In this document: positions 26,154 to 35,988 of the stretch, one piece after another
How the letters are laid out: each line of letters starts with the position of its first letter
Position numbering within the stretch: position 1 is the first letter of the stretch
Origin: Mesorhizobium sp.
GTDB lineage: Bacteria; Pseudomonadota; Alphaproteobacteria; Rhizobiales; Rhizobiaceae
Direction: 5' to 3'
Assembly: GCA_004963905.1 (NCBI GenBank)
Contig: SUGL01000025.1
Coordinates: 49,964 to 113,963, forward strand
Length of the DNA: 64,000 nucleotides
Translations under genes and position numbers: made by a program
The notes under the pieces: generated by a model
The model's database searches: none
What the model was told of the DNA's origin: nothing
What the model saw: the letters and a program-made list of their open reading frames with translations, nothing else

Positions 26154-28091
26154 ATGTCGGCCAGCAATCTTTCAACTTTCTACCGCTCAAATTCGCTACA
26201 GTCCGCAAGGGGTTGGCCGGGCCTGAAAGTTTCCCATTTTGCGACCCAGCATCAGCAAAGTGCATCGTGCTTCGAAGCGATGCTGTCCACTTGTGTGCTG
26301 GCAAACAAGCCCGGCTCTTTCGCGCAAGGGGATCTGCCAACGTCGAATCTTGATTCGACAATGGATAAATTGCGGCAGGACCCTTTGGGCCATCTGGCAC
26401 CGGATGTCGAATCGACATTGAAGGGCTTGGAGCAACACCCACTGGATCTGCTGCCGCCACATATGAGGGCGGCTCTCAAGGAGGACCAATCGCAACGCTC
26501 CAAGGCGACTGAAGCCCAACATCTGCTCCGCGTCACCCCGAAGATCGAGCCGGCTCCCAGGCCGAGCCCCGGAATCACGTGGAACGGTGGGTCGCTGACC
26601 ACGGCTGAGTTGCAGATTGTTGCGGTACTCAACCGTCACAAGGACCAATGCCCGCTTAGTTGGAAGTCGTTGACCGAGAAAGCCAATGATCCCTCTACGC
26701 CACCGGATCTGAAAGCGGCGATCAAGGGACTGCAGCAGGATTCGGGACTTTTTTATGCGATTGGCTCGCAGGGCGACGGCCGCTGTGGAGGCAAGATCAA
26801 CGCCAAGGACTTGGCCGGATTTTCAAACCACCACCCACAAGTTGCTGCATTTCAGGAAGCCCAAGCGCAAAGCTACGAGCAGAACTACATACCATCCGAC
26901 GGCAGCGGAGGTTTGCAGCCTTCGGTCATGACCTTGAGCGATGCCTTGCGGGAGTTTTACCGGTACTCCGAAAATCTGTCCAAGGACCTGAGTCTGGATG
27001 AGTTCAAGAAAATGGTCGGCGGCGAATCGAAAAACGGCAAATTTCCGCCCCAGGTCATTGCGGCGGCGCAATATTTCCTCGATCACCCCGATGCTTGGAA
27101 CCAGTTGTGCGGTGGCTCGAAAGGGAAGATGCACAAAGAGGATTTCCTGCAAGTCGCCTCATCGTCGATGAGCCTCACGCAAACTGAGCTGAATACGGTC
27201 GAGATGATCAAGGACCATCAGGACACGTTCTTTGGAAGCGGTGTTCTGACTCGCGACAAACTGGCGAAAATGAAAGACGACAAGAGCCTTGATCCGAAAG
27301 TGCGGGAAGCAGCCTCTCAGCTCCTTTCAGATCCTCTTTTGTTTGGCCTCCTGAACAATTCGATCACGGGCTATAAGACCCATCATAAATTCTTCGACTT
27401 TGGCGGCGGGCATACGGTTGATTCCGGCAATATCAGCAAAAAAGACTTTGCCCATTTTTGCACAAACATGTCGTCTGCGAACCGCAACGTTCAGCAGCCA
27501 ATCACCCACGGCGCCCAAACCGCAGAAGAGCAGAATGCCGTCGCGGACATGAAGATGGGCCTGATGGACCAGCCTGACATTAAGTCAGCCAAAAAGAACG
27601 GCGGGGCCGTCATGCACGTCGTCGACTCCGTGCTCAAAATCGAGACGAAAGTGCTCGACTTGGCGGCAACGGCGGTGGGACTGCTCAGCTTCATTCCGGG
27701 CCTCGGACAAGTAGCCGATCTTGCCTCGATGGTTCTCGAGGCTGAGTCGCAAGCAGCCAATCTCCTGCGTACGGCCATTAACGGAGGCGATATGAAGCGA
27801 GCGCTGGAGGAAGCTGGCCTCAATATGGCCGCGCAGGCGATCGGCCTTATCGCAGGCCCCGAGGTCAAGCTGGCCATTCGAAATGGGCTCGTAAAGCACC
27901 TGATGGAAGAGGCCTTGGCGGCAGGCATTGATCTTTCGGTCTCGACGGCGCAGGACTACGCAGAAGGCTATGTGAATAACCTCCAAGCGCGCCTTGCAGG
28001 CGGCCCTGAGCAAAACCTAGGCCTTCCGAGCATGCCATCATTCCAGAGTGTGGCAAGCAATGTGCCCTTCGTCGGCATTGCCTTATCCTAG
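26154..28091 (+). CDS. nopX: T3SS translocon protein NopX/NolX (HrpF family)
   Basis: 645 aa, alone behind its tts box and downstream of nolW. It has the NolX/HrpF arrangement: a variable N-terminus (MSASNLSTFYRSNSLQ), tandem repeats with calcium-binding-like character (LTTAELQIVAVLNRH ... LTQTELNTVEMIKDH), and a C-terminal pair of hydrophobic segments (LAATAVGLLSFIPGLGQVAD, AGLNMAAQAIGLIAG). HrpF homologues insert in the host membrane; NopX is secreted and needed for effector delivery. The ATG follows GAGGATGCACA. Length is near the NGR234 protein. Confidence 0.95.
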   Translation: MSASNLSTFYRSNSLQSARGWPGLKVSHFATQHQQSASCFEAMLSTCVLANKPGSFAQGDLPTSNLDSTMDKLRQDPLGHLAPDVESTLKGLEQHPLDLLPPHMRAALKEDQSQRSKATEAQHLLRVTPKIEPAPRPSPGITWNGGSLTTAELQIVAVLNRHKDQCPLSWKSLTEKANDPSTPPDLKAAIKGLQQDSGLFYAIGSQGDGRCGGKINAKDLAGFSNHHPQVAAFQEAQAQSYEQNYIPSDGSGGLQPSVMTLSDALREFYRYSENLSKDLSLDEFKKMVGGESKNGKFPPQVIAAAQYFLDHPDAWNQLCGGSKGKMHKEDFLQVASSSMSLTQTELNTVEMIKDHQDTFFGSGVLTRDKLAKMKDDKSLDPKVREAASQLLSDPLLFGLLNNSITGYKTHHKFFDFGGGHTVDSGNISKKDFAHFCTNMSSANRNVQQPITHGAQTAEEQNAVADMKMGLMDQPDIKSAKKNGGAVMHVVDSVLKIETKVLDLAATAVGLLSFIPGLGQVADLASMVLEAESQAANLLRTAINGGDMKRALEEAGLNMAAQAIGLIAGPEVKLAIRNGLVKHLMEEALAAGIDLSVSTAQDYAEGYVNNLQARLAGGPEQNLGLPSMPSFQSVASNVPFVGIALS

Positions 28092-28259
28092 CCGTCGCCT
28101 TGCGCGGAAGCTTTGGCTCGCGCGCTGAGATAAGGGTCATTGTGGCACAAGCAGGGGTTCATCCGCATCAACGCAAGCGGTGTTCCTGACGCCATCTTGA
28201 TCGGACTGTGAGGGAGATGTCCGAAGTCTGTGAAGGCTTCGGTATATGACGACTTCAGA

Positions 28260-28384
28260 GTTACGCTGAGCCCAGCCATCTCGAGCCGGTGCGCCGGTCG
28301 AGGTTTTCACGGGCGCCGGCCGGCAGCGGGAATGGTCTCCGGAAGGCACGGCGCGGATGGTGGCGGAGCTGGCGCAGCCGAAGG
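28260..28384 (+). pseudogene. IS66-family TnpA (OrfA) remnant
   Basis: One frame reads VEVFTGAGRQREWSPEGTAR then MVAELAQP, matching the IS66 OrfA opening (EVLTGxGRRRxWSxExKxxIVAE). It soon loses similarity and hits stops, and no OrfB or OrfC remains, so this is a short relic of an insertion. Confidence 0.6.
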
Positions 28385-29145
28385 AACGGCTGTCGCGCGC
28401 CCAGGGCGGCCTCCCGAACAGCCAGACGATGATCTCCTGCGGCCTATATCCTTGTGCCCACGCTCAAGGCAGTCGGCTGAAAACAGCGCTGATTTAAAAC
28501 AGCATTATCCTGCACTGCACCCTCGATCCTTGCGCTCACCGATCGCTCGTCGACACGCACGCGGTCAAGTCGTTATCGGCGCTATGCCGATGGGCTTCGA
28601 GAGCAAGGTGGACGCTGAGCGGTGCGTCAGCCTCAGGGCGCGGCTGGCCAGCTTTGGGTCTCACGCTCTATGACGGCAACACCCGGCTGATCCACTTGGC
28701 CTGTTCGGGGGCTCCCGGCAGCGGCGCGGAAGCCACGGTCCGCCTTCCTCGGCTTCAGGCCAAAGACACCGCAGCATGCTCCAGAGCTATGTCTGCCGCC
28801 TTCGCCCCATCGTCGCTGGTCATGTGGAAAGGACAAGCAGGCTACGCACCCCATAATCCCGTCGGGCAGGATTCGACAGTCGACGGCGAGACATTCGCCA
28901 AACCTCACCCTTGATTTCAGCAACGTTAAAAAAAATTCACATAATGTTCGTGAGCGTAGTCTCCTGTCAGGTGGTACATTAGCCCCAATATCTGGCGTCT
29001 TAGTCGTAGAAAGGACTGTGATCCATCTTCCATTAGCATCCATACCAGCGGATTTACAGCAAATGACGAGAAGAGATCTCATGCGGATTGATGGGGATAG
29101 AAGGGCTAGCGGCTTGCTGCATCCCGTCCGGGTTGATGCCAACCA
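28385..29145. other. Region between the IS66 relic and the ArsR-type gene, no intact gene
   Basis: About 760 bases. One minus-strand frame near 28730-28800 reads GACCGVFGLKP, resembling a stretch of amidase enzymes, but nothing around it supports an amidase. The last 230 bases should hold the promoter of the next gene; a GAGATCTC palindrome lies near 29075. Confidence 0.35.
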
Positions 29146-29490
29146 ATGTTGACACTGGTAAATCGCGTAAGGACGGCAGCGCATCTTGATCGCCTTCGAA
29201 TCCTGGGCCTTTGCGCGCATGCGGATCTAACCGTCGGCGAGCTGGCCGATATTACCAGTCTGCCTCGCGAGCAGGTTCGACGCCACGTCCGGCGGCTGGT
29301 CAGAGCCAACTTTCTTTGCTGCAACGAACAACGTCCGCAGTCTTCGTACCATATGCAAGCAGGAGGCAAGGATGGCGGGCTGGCTCAATTGGTGGTCGAT
29401 CTCCTGCCCCACGATGATGGTCATCATAAAAGAGACCTACAACGCCTGGAAGCAATACAAGACGCGCGGTTGAAGGGACCGCCTGCTTGA
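29146..29490 (+). CDS. Truncated ArsR-family regulator (SahR-like HTH part)
   Basis: 114 aa with a winged-helix domain in the first ~70 residues (VRTAAHLDRLRILGLCAHAD, LTVGELADITSLPREQVRRHVRRL) and a short tail with LLPHDDGHHKRDLQRLEAI. This pattern matches the start of ArsR-type regulators fused to a methyltransferase domain, among them SahR-type regulators of the S-adenosylmethionine cycle. Here the methyltransferase part is missing. It lies 37 bases before glyA on the same strand, which fits a local regulator of that module. The specific role is inference. Confidence 0.65.
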   Translation: MLTLVNRVRTAAHLDRLRILGLCAHADLTVGELADITSLPREQVRRHVRRLVRANFLCCNEQRPQSSYHMQAGGKDGGLAQLVVDLLPHDDGHHKRDLQRLEAIQDARLKGPPA

Positions 29491-29527
29491 TCGTGAAATA
29501 GATCAGTCCAAATGGAGCGCGACTACC

Positions 29528-30865
29528 ATGGATAACTCCGCCGGCGGCGCCATCGCGCAGCCCGACACTTACGGGCGGCCTCACTTAGCCGCCGTCGACT
29601 CCCGCGTTCGCGAACTGCTTCTAAGACAGGAGCGCCAGGAGCGGACAACTCTCAAACTGATCGCCTCCGAGAACTTTGCCTCCTCGGCGGTGTTGGAAGC
29701 GACCGGGTCGATTTTCACCAACAAGTATGCCGAGGGATACCCCGGTGCGCGCTACTACGCCGGAAACGAGATCGTCGATGAGCTTGAGACCCTCGCGATC
29801 GAGCGCCTGAAAGCGCTATTTGGCAGTGAACACGCCAACGTCCAGCCTTATTCAGGCTCGCCAGCCAACCAGGCTGTCTATCGCGCGCTTTTGAGCCCCC
29901 GTGACAAAGTGATGGGCTTGCCTTTACCCGAAGGCGGCCATCTGACTCACGGTTGGTCCGTCAATTTTTCCGGCAGCGATTATCAGCGCGTCCCGTACAG
30001 GCTGCACGAAAAGACACAGCAAATTGACTATGACCACTTGCGCGAGACCGCCAAGCGGGAACGCCCGAAGCTAATTTGGGTCGGCGGAACTGCTTATCCG
30101 CGTATTTTTGACTACGCGGCAATGGCCGAAATTGCTTCGGAGGTGAACTCGTATCTGGTGGCTGACATCGCCCACATCAGCGGCCTGGTTGTCGCAGGAG
30201 TGCATCCGAACCCCGTGCCCCATTGCGATGTGGTCACCAGCACCTCTCACAAGTCGATCCGCGGTCCCCGGGGTGGCTTCATTTTATCAAGGAATGAAGA
30301 CCGTTATCAGCCCCTCCATCATCCGAAGAGCAAACACAATCTGGCCAAACGTATAGACCGCGCCGTGTTCCCTCTTCTGCAAGGCGGACCGCATATGAAT
30401 ACTATCGCCGCGCTTGCCGTCGCTTTGCAGGAAGCAGCGAACTCGTCCTTTCGTGTCTACGGTCAGCAGATCGTCCACAACGCCAAGGCTCTGGCCCAGG
30501 CGCTTCTGGAGCGAGGTTATGAACTCGTCACCGGGGGCACTGACAATCACATGCTGATCCTTGATCTTCGGGACCGGCCGCTGTCAGGCAAAGCCTATGC
30601 GGAGCGCTTATCGCGTGCAGGCATCATTGCGAATTTCAATATGGTCCCGGGCGACCGGCGGCATCCGGCGCTGACAAGCGGCATCCGCTTAGGGACGCCA
30701 GCGGTGACGTCCATGGGCATGCGCGAAACGGAGATGGTGCAGATCGCCGCTTTCATCGACTCGGTCTGCCGCCAGCCCGATGACCAGGAAGTTCATGCGA
30801 GCGTACGAAGAGACGTTGCCGACTTCTGCACTGCGTTCGATGTTCCCGGCATCCCCGACCGATAA
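29528..30865 (+). CDS. glyA: Serine hydroxymethyltransferase
   Basis: 445 aa, full length. Converts serine and tetrahydrofolate to glycine and 5,10-methylene-tetrahydrofolate with PLP. Family marks: LIASENFASSAVLEATGS, TNKYAEGYPGARYYAGNE, the PLP-lysine motif STSHKSIRGPRGG (TTTHKTLRGPRGG in most chromosomal copies), and GIRLGTPAVTSMGM. It is more diverged than a housekeeping GlyA and is probably an accessory copy. It follows the ArsR-type gene and precedes metK by 57 bases. Confidence 0.95.
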   Translation: MDNSAGGAIAQPDTYGRPHLAAVDSRVRELLLRQERQERTTLKLIASENFASSAVLEATGSIFTNKYAEGYPGARYYAGNEIVDELETLAIERLKALFGSEHANVQPYSGSPANQAVYRALLSPRDKVMGLPLPEGGHLTHGWSVNFSGSDYQRVPYRLHEKTQQIDYDHLRETAKRERPKLIWVGGTAYPRIFDYAAMAEIASEVNSYLVADIAHISGLVVAGVHPNPVPHCDVVTSTSHKSIRGPRGGFILSRNEDRYQPLHHPKSKHNLAKRIDRAVFPLLQGGPHMNTIAALAVALQEAANSSFRVYGQQIVHNAKALAQALLERGYELVTGGTDNHMLILDLRDRPLSGKAYAERLSRAGIIANFNMVPGDRRHPALTSGIRLGTPAVTSMGMRETEMVQIAAFIDSVCRQPDDQEVHASVRRDVADFCTAFDVPGIPDR

Positions 30866-30922
30866 GCCACCCCAATCCAGAAACTCCTCACTAACTCCAG
30901 CACTTGAAGCGAGGGCATTTTT

Positions 30923-32098
30923 ATGACCAGGCAGTTCGTGTTCTCTTCCGAATCCGTCGGCGCGGGACACCCCGATAAGATGGCAGACAACATCTCCGAT
31001 GCCATTCTCGATGCGGTCCTGCGCACCGATCCGAAGGCGCGCGTCGCCTGTGAAGTGTTGGTGAAGACGGGGATGGTCGTTGTGGCTGGCGAGATCACCA
31101 GCCATGCCCACATCGATTACAGCCAAGTCGCCCGCGATACGATACTCGATATTGGCTACGACGATGATGCGATTGGCTTTGATGGTCGACGTTGCGCCGT
31201 CGTTCTGGCCCTCACCGAGCAGTCGCCCGACATAAGCCAGGGCGTTGATGAAGGACGAGGGCAGGATCTCGGGCAGGGGGCAGGGGATCAGGGCATCATG
31301 TTTGGATTCGCATGCAACGAGACGGATACATTGATGCCCCTGCCGATCCAACTCGCTCACCATTTGACGAAAAGACAGGCCGAGGTCCGGAAAGCGGGAC
31401 AGCTTGGCTGGCTGCGTCCGGACGTGAAATCTCAAGTGTCCGTACGCTACGAAGGGCTCCGCCCGGTGGCGCTGGATACCATAGTCCTGTCGACGCAGCA
31501 TGACGAAGCGGTCTCACAAGCCACGGTCCGCGAAGGCGTCATTGAGGAGATCATAAAACCGGTCCTGCCGGCCCACCTGGATACTTCGGGGATCAGATTT
31601 CTGGTCAACCCAACAGGGCGGTTCGTGGTCGGTGGGCCTGCCGGCGACTGCGGCCTCACAGGACGGAAGATCATCGTCGATTCCTACGGTGGGACCGGGC
31701 GTCACGGCGGCGGTGCCTTTTCGGGCAAGGACCCATCCAAGGTTGACCGCTCGGCGGCCTATGCCGCCCGGTATGTCGCGAAGAACATCGTTGCCAGCGG
31801 CCTTGCGGAGGTCTGCGAGGTTCAGCTTGCCTACGCGATCGGCGTGGCCAGTCCGGTTTCTGTCATGGTCAATACTTTCGGAACCGCAAGGATCGAGGAA
31901 AAAAGGATCGAGCGCCTTGTTCTCGAGGTTTTCAATCTCCGACCGAAAGGCATCATCAAGATGCTTGATCTCTTACGCCCGATATACCGCAAGACGGCGA
32001 CATACGGACACTTCGGGCGTGAAGAGCCTGAGTTCACCTGGGAGAAGACGGACAAAGCTGACGATTTGCTGCGTGAAGCAGGACCGGCAGCTGCGTGA
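30923..32098 (+). CDS. metK: S-adenosylmethionine synthetase
   Basis: 391 aa, full length. Makes S-adenosylmethionine from methionine and ATP. Family marks: [60 protein letters not shown] and [20 protein letters not shown]. The ATG at 30923 follows AAGCGAGGG. Likely an accessory copy: a second SAM source could support methylation reactions in symbiosis, such as Nod-factor N-methylation. That link is inference, as no nod genes lie in the window. Confidence 0.96.
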   Translation: MTRQFVFSSESVGAGHPDKMADNISDAILDAVLRTDPKARVACEVLVKTGMVVVAGEITSHAHIDYSQVARDTILDIGYDDDAIGFDGRRCAVVLALTEQSPDISQGVDEGRGQDLGQGAGDQGIMFGFACNETDTLMPLPIQLAHHLTKRQAEVRKAGQLGWLRPDVKSQVSVRYEGLRPVALDTIVLSTQHDEAVSQATVREGVIEEIIKPVLPAHLDTSGIRFLVNPTGRFVVGGPAGDCGLTGRKIIVDSYGGTGRHGGGAFSGKDPSKVDRSAAYAARYVAKNIVASGLAEVCEVQLAYAIGVASPVSVMVNTFGTARIEEKRIERLVLEVFNLRPKGIIKMLDLLRPIYRKTATYGHFGREEPEFTWEKTDKADDLLREAGPAAA

Positions 32099-32117
32099 GG
32101 GCGGCTGGATCAAGCGC

Positions 32118-33212
32118 ATGCGGCAACCCATTTCAACTCGCGAGACCACGCCCGGCCGGCATGGCAAGAAGCCGGCTCGGGTTTTTGGCGGAGATTTTGA
32201 TGCGGATTATGACGTGCTCTGCATCGGTAATGCCATTGTCGACATCATCGCCCAGTGCGACGAGGCATTCCTCGAGACCAACGGCATCATCAAGGGAGCG
32301 ATGAACCTCATCGACACAAGGCGCGCCGAGCTGCTCTACAGCCGCATGGGTCCGGCGATCGAGGCCTCCGGCGGCAGCGCCGGCAACACGGCGGCCGGCG
32401 TCGCCAGCTTTGGCGGCCGCGCCGCCTTCTTCGGCAAGGTCTCCAACGATGCGCTGGGCGAAATCTACGCCCACGACATCCATGCGCAAGGCGTCGCCTT
32501 CGACACCACGCCGCTCAAGGGTGAACCGCCGACGGCGCGCTCGATGATCTTCGTCACGCCCGACGGCGAGCGCTCGATGAACACCTATCTCGGCGCCTGC
32601 GTCGAGCTCGGGCCTGAGGATGTCGAGGCGGACAAGGCCTCTGGCGCCAAGGTCACCTATTTCGAAGGCTATCTGTGGGATCCGCCGCGCGCCAAGGAAG
32701 CAATCCGCCAGACGGCGATGCTGGCGCACGCGGCAGGCCGCGAAGTGTCGATGACCCTGTCGGATTCGTTCTGCGTCGACCGCTACCGCGACGAGTTCCT
32801 CGAGCTGATGCGTTCGGGTACCGTCGACATCGTCTTTGCCAACAGCCACGAGATCAAATCGCTTTACCAGACGGCGTCGTTCGACGAAGCGCTGGCGCAG
32901 ATTCGCAAGGATTGCCGCATCGCCGCCGTGACCCGATCGGAAAAAGGCTCGGTGATCGTGCGCGGCGACGAGACCGTGGTGATCAAGGCGACCGCCATCA
33001 AGGAGCTGATCGACACGACGGGCGCCGGCGATCTCTATGCCGCCGGCTTCCTGCATGGCTACACGCAAGGCCGTGACTTGCAGACCTGCGGCGACCTTGG
33101 CTCACTGGCAGCCGGATTGGTGATCCAGCAGATCGGCCCCAGGCCCCGTCAGAATTTGCGCCGCGAGGCCGAGCAGGCGGGGCTGACCATTCCGGACGTT
33201 CAAACGAGTTAG
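32118..33212 (+). CDS. Adenosine kinase (PfkB family sugar/nucleoside kinase)
   Basis: 364 aa from the ATG at 32118. PfkB marks: [32 protein letters not shown], and the C-terminal anion hole with catalytic Asp in [17 protein letters not shown]. Close to alphaproteobacterial adenosine kinases (adenosine to AMP), which remove the adenosine released when S-adenosylhomocysteine is hydrolysed. Homologues start near DYDVLCIG; the preceding ~28 residues ([20 protein letters not shown]...) look like junction sequence. From about 32.2 kb codon use becomes very GC-rich, like a core chromosomal gene. The frame stays open far into metK, but that part is not coding. Confidence 0.87.
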   Translation: MRQPISTRETTPGRHGKKPARVFGGDFDADYDVLCIGNAIVDIIAQCDEAFLETNGIIKGAMNLIDTRRAELLYSRMGPAIEASGGSAGNTAAGVASFGGRAAFFGKVSNDALGEIYAHDIHAQGVAFDTTPLKGEPPTARSMIFVTPDGERSMNTYLGACVELGPEDVEADKASGAKVTYFEGYLWDPPRAKEAIRQTAMLAHAAGREVSMTLSDSFCVDRYRDEFLELMRSGTVDIVFANSHEIKSLYQTASFDEALAQIRKDCRIAAVTRSEKGSVIVRGDETVVIKATAIKELIDTTGAGDLYAAGFLHGYTQGRDLQTCGDLGSLAAGLVIQQIGPRPRQNLRREAEQAGLTIPDVQTS

Positions 33213-33277
33213 TGGCCTACCTTCCCGTTGTGCAGGCTATCTCGCCAGAAGCGCAATCACGGAATAGGGAAATCCTG

Positions 33278-34312
33278 ATGTCGAACATGATGAAGGCGCT
33301 TGTGAAGGCCAAGGCCGAACCGGGCATCTGGATGGAAGAGGTGCCGGTGCCGGAAATCGGCCCCAACGACGTGCTGATCAAGATCAAGAAGACGGCGATC
33401 TGCGGCACCGACGTGCACATCTACAATTGGGACCAGTGGGCGCAGAAGACGGTGCCGGTGCCGATGGTGACGGGCCATGAATTCGTCGGCACCGTTGCCG
33501 ATTTCGGCGCAGCGGTCACCGAATACAAGGTCGGCCAGCGTGTATCGGGCGAAGGCCACATCGTCTGCGGCCATTGCCGCAACTGTCGCGCCGGGCGAGG
33601 GCATCTGTGCCGCAACACACTCGGCGTCGGCGTCAACCGTCCGGGCGCGTTCGGCGAGTATCTGGCGATCCCGCAGCACAATGTCGTGCCGATCCCCGAC
33701 GATGTGCCCGATGAGATTGCCGCGATCTTCGATCCCTTGGGCAATGCCGTCCACACCGCATTGTCCTTCGATCTGGTCGGCGAGGACGTGCTGGTGACTG
33801 GCGCCGGGCCGATCGGCATCATGGGCGCGCTCGTCGCCCAATGCGTCGGTGCGCGCAAAGTGGTCATCACTGACATCAACCCGGTGCGGCTGGCACTGGC
33901 GAAAAAGCTCGGCGTCCAGCATGTCGTCGACGCCTCGAAGGAAAAGCTGCGCGACGTCATGCCGGCGCTCGGCATGACCGAGGGGTTTGACGTCGGCCTC
34001 GAAATGTCGGGCGCAGCCCCCGCCTTCCGCGACATGATCGATACCATGAACAATGGCGGCAAGATCGCCATTCTGGGCATTGCGCCGACCGGCTTCGAGA
34101 TCGACTGGAACAAGGTCATCTTCAAGATGCTGCATCTCAAGGGCATCTACGGCCGCGAGATGTTCGAGACCTGGTACAAGATGATCGCGCTGGTGCAGGG
34201 TCCTCTCGACGTGTCGGGCCTGATCACACACCGCATCGGGGTCGATGACTACCTCGACGGTTTCGAGGCGATGAAGAGCGGCAATTCGGGGAAGGTGGTG
34301 ATGGATTGGTAG
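33278..34312 (+). CDS. tdh: L-threonine 3-dehydrogenase
   Basis: 344 aa, the exact usual length, from the ATG of [18 protein letters not shown]; 22 open codons upstream are not part of the family. Zinc alcohol dehydrogenase fold: [15 protein letters not shown], catalytic GHEFVG, structural-zinc cysteines [15 protein letters not shown], and the NAD motif [11 protein letters not shown]. Oxidises threonine to 2-amino-3-ketobutyrate. No kbl (the ligase that finishes conversion to glycine) lies beside it. Its GC-rich codon use matches the preceding kinase. Confidence 0.95.
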   Translation: MSNMMKALVKAKAEPGIWMEEVPVPEIGPNDVLIKIKKTAICGTDVHIYNWDQWAQKTVPVPMVTGHEFVGTVADFGAAVTEYKVGQRVSGEGHIVCGHCRNCRAGRGHLCRNTLGVGVNRPGAFGEYLAIPQHNVVPIPDDVPDEIAAIFDPLGNAVHTALSFDLVGEDVLVTGAGPIGIMGALVAQCVGARKVVITDINPVRLALAKKLGVQHVVDASKEKLRDVMPALGMTEGFDVGLEMSGAAPAFRDMIDTMNNGGKIAILGIAPTGFEIDWNKVIFKMLHLKGIYGREMFETWYKMIALVQGPLDVSGLITHRIGVDDYLDGFEAMKSGNSGKVVMDW

Positions 34313-34699
34313 GGATTGCCTTGGCCGCTCTTCAGGAAAAGCTGACGGGACAGCACCCCTCTGGTCCGCCGGACATCTTCCAACGAGGGGAACATGGCTG
34401 GGTGGAGAGCTATGGCTCCGCTAGGTGCGCCCCCTAATCATGATACGGCGACGTATCGCGGCCCATCCGATAACGGTCGATGGTGGCAATTCGCCTCAGC
34501 CGATGACGGAAATCCGGTGAACGGATGCTCACAGGCCCCCACGCGATCGTCTATTTCCTAAGATCTGCGATTGAGGTCGAGGTGTTGCCGCCGTTTCAGC
34601 GGGTAAGATGCGTTAGACGACTTCCGGTACCTTTCCGGTCAGCGAATTAACGAAGGCAACGAGCCGCATTGGACAGGTCGTGCCATTCCGGTTCGGGGG
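34313..34699. other. Intergenic region after tdh, nothing recognised
   Basis: About 390 bases with no gene I can identify. Confidence 0.4.
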
Positions 34700-35221
34700 A
34701 AGTATGGCGCGGCTCAGCATGGCGACACGGTCGGAACTGAAGCGGCGATCGTGGAGCGTTATCGCGGCGTTGACAAGCGGCGCATTCTGAATGAGTTCGG
34801 GGCGGTAATCGGCTATTATCGCAAGCGCGCGCGATCCGTCTTATGAACCGTCGTGAGCAGAGGCCGTCTGCGAGCAAGAGCCGCAGCCGCTGTTACGGCA
34901 GCGATGTCCGCGAGGCGCTCATCGTGTTGTGGGAGGCTTCGGAGCGGCTGAGGTCCGCATCGTCGCTCGCGGCGGCCAGCGCCGCCGGGCAGGAATGAGT
35001 TCGGCAGTTCGCCGCTCGGTGCAAGCCCGCACCTCGGCGATTGGAAAGATCCGCCGCCCGGCTTTGTTGAGCGCATTCGGGCACGTCTTGGTCGGGGAGC
35101 TTCGTGCAGACGATGGTGCTGACCGAAATTGCCACCGGCTGGACCGAATGCATTCCGGTCCGCACGCGCAACAGCGGCAATGTGATCATGGCGATCAAGC
35201 AGGCCCGCTCGCGGTTTCCCT
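34700..35221 (+). pseudogene. Decayed DDE-type integrase/transposase
   Basis: Fragments of one transposase appear in different frames: VDKRRILNEFGAVIGYYRKR, then VREALIVLWEASERL, then a stop and shift to RRSVQARTS, then GDWKDPPPGFVERIRAR, and finally FVQTMVLTEIATGWTECIPV with RTRNSGNVIMAIKQARSRFP. This order matches the integrase-core transposases common in rhizobial islands. At least two frameshifts and loss of the C-terminal part show it is dead. Confidence 0.75.
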
Positions 35222-35634
35222 GACCCTGTGCTGCTGTTTGCCGGCATCCGCCCGCACAGGAAGAGCTTGGAAAGCGGTCGATCGTCGTGGCCTGAATGCG
35301 GAAATCGAGGAGCCGTTGGTCGTCGATCTCCAGCCTGAACGCGGTCGTTTCCTGGTGCCGCAAATCGGCTGTTGCATACACATCCCTGTCAGACGTCAGT
35401 TTTCCTCGCCCATTTTGGTGTCGAGATGCGAAGTGCTCTTTTGGACCAGCAAGGCTTTTTGGAAATCTGAGAGCGGCTTTCCGCGGGGCGCTCCATTTTT
35501 GAGCATCAAGCTACCACAGCCAATGACGCGCAGGTTCCACCAGACTCGCCAGCCTTGAAGGACAGCGAAATAGCAGAGCACGACAGACACAACAATCCAT
35601 CAGGAAGCCGCAGTCGTTGAAGATGCGGCGCTGC
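35222..35634. other. Spacer between transposase relic and nod box
   Basis: About 410 bases. The minus strand at 35240-35370 reads like part of another mobile-element protein (ATADLRHQETTAFRLEIDDQ) but is too short to assign. Confidence 0.35.
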
Positions 35635-35681
35635 ATCCATACCGTGGATGCATTCGATCCAAATAATCGATTTGTTCAATC
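35635..35681 (+). promoter_or_regulatory. nod box upstream of ttsI
   Basis: A full-length nod box: ATCCATACCGTGGATG, then CATTCGATCCAAAT, then AATCGATTTGTTCAATC. This fits the NodD consensus (ATCCAY...RATG...ATC..AAACAATCRATTT...CAATC). NodD with flavonoids activates transcription from such sites. The ttsI ATG lies about 310 bases downstream. Confidence 0.9.
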
Positions 35682-35701
35682 AGTTTCTCGAAAGCTAACC
35701 C
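35679..35701 (+). promoter_or_regulatory. tts box abutting the nod box upstream of ttsI
   Basis: Reads AATCAGTTTCTCGAAAGCT then AACC. It shares 19 consecutive bases with the nopX box and starts within the last bases of the nod box, in the same orientation. TtsI could therefore bind its own promoter region. Confidence 0.75.
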
Positions 35702-35988
35702 TACCCTCTGTGGGAATCGGGCTCTGGGCCGCGACGCTGCCTTGCGAGCGCAGGGGCTGCACGTAGGAGAGATGATGCAACGAGAAATCGCACGCGGGTT
35801 GCTGGCGTCGTGGGTTCGCCGACCGGCGTATTTGAGCCCGTCAGTTGGTCCTCACCCGCGCCTATTGCCACCGAGCGACTTGCATGTCCCTCCAACTCGG
35901 ACCTGTTCCGAGAGATGCGACGAGTTGTGCGCCGTGTGCTCCGATCAGATGGCCGCCGGTGACGCGTCTCTCTTCGATAGGAGATGAA

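Noticed and set aside
28633-29220. Minus-strand frame with an amidase-like stretch (ACCGVFGLKP)
   Set aside because: Only about ten residues match and no catalytic Ser/Lys motifs surround them; probably chance or a very short relic.
31632-32117. A 162-codon N-terminal extension of the adenosine kinase running through metK
   Set aside because: Its residues are out-of-frame metK sequence; the kinase fold begins after 32118.
34335-34355. GTCAGCTTTTCC-like half tts box after tdh
   Set aside because: Only the first half matches and no gene of T3SS type lies downstream in that orientation.
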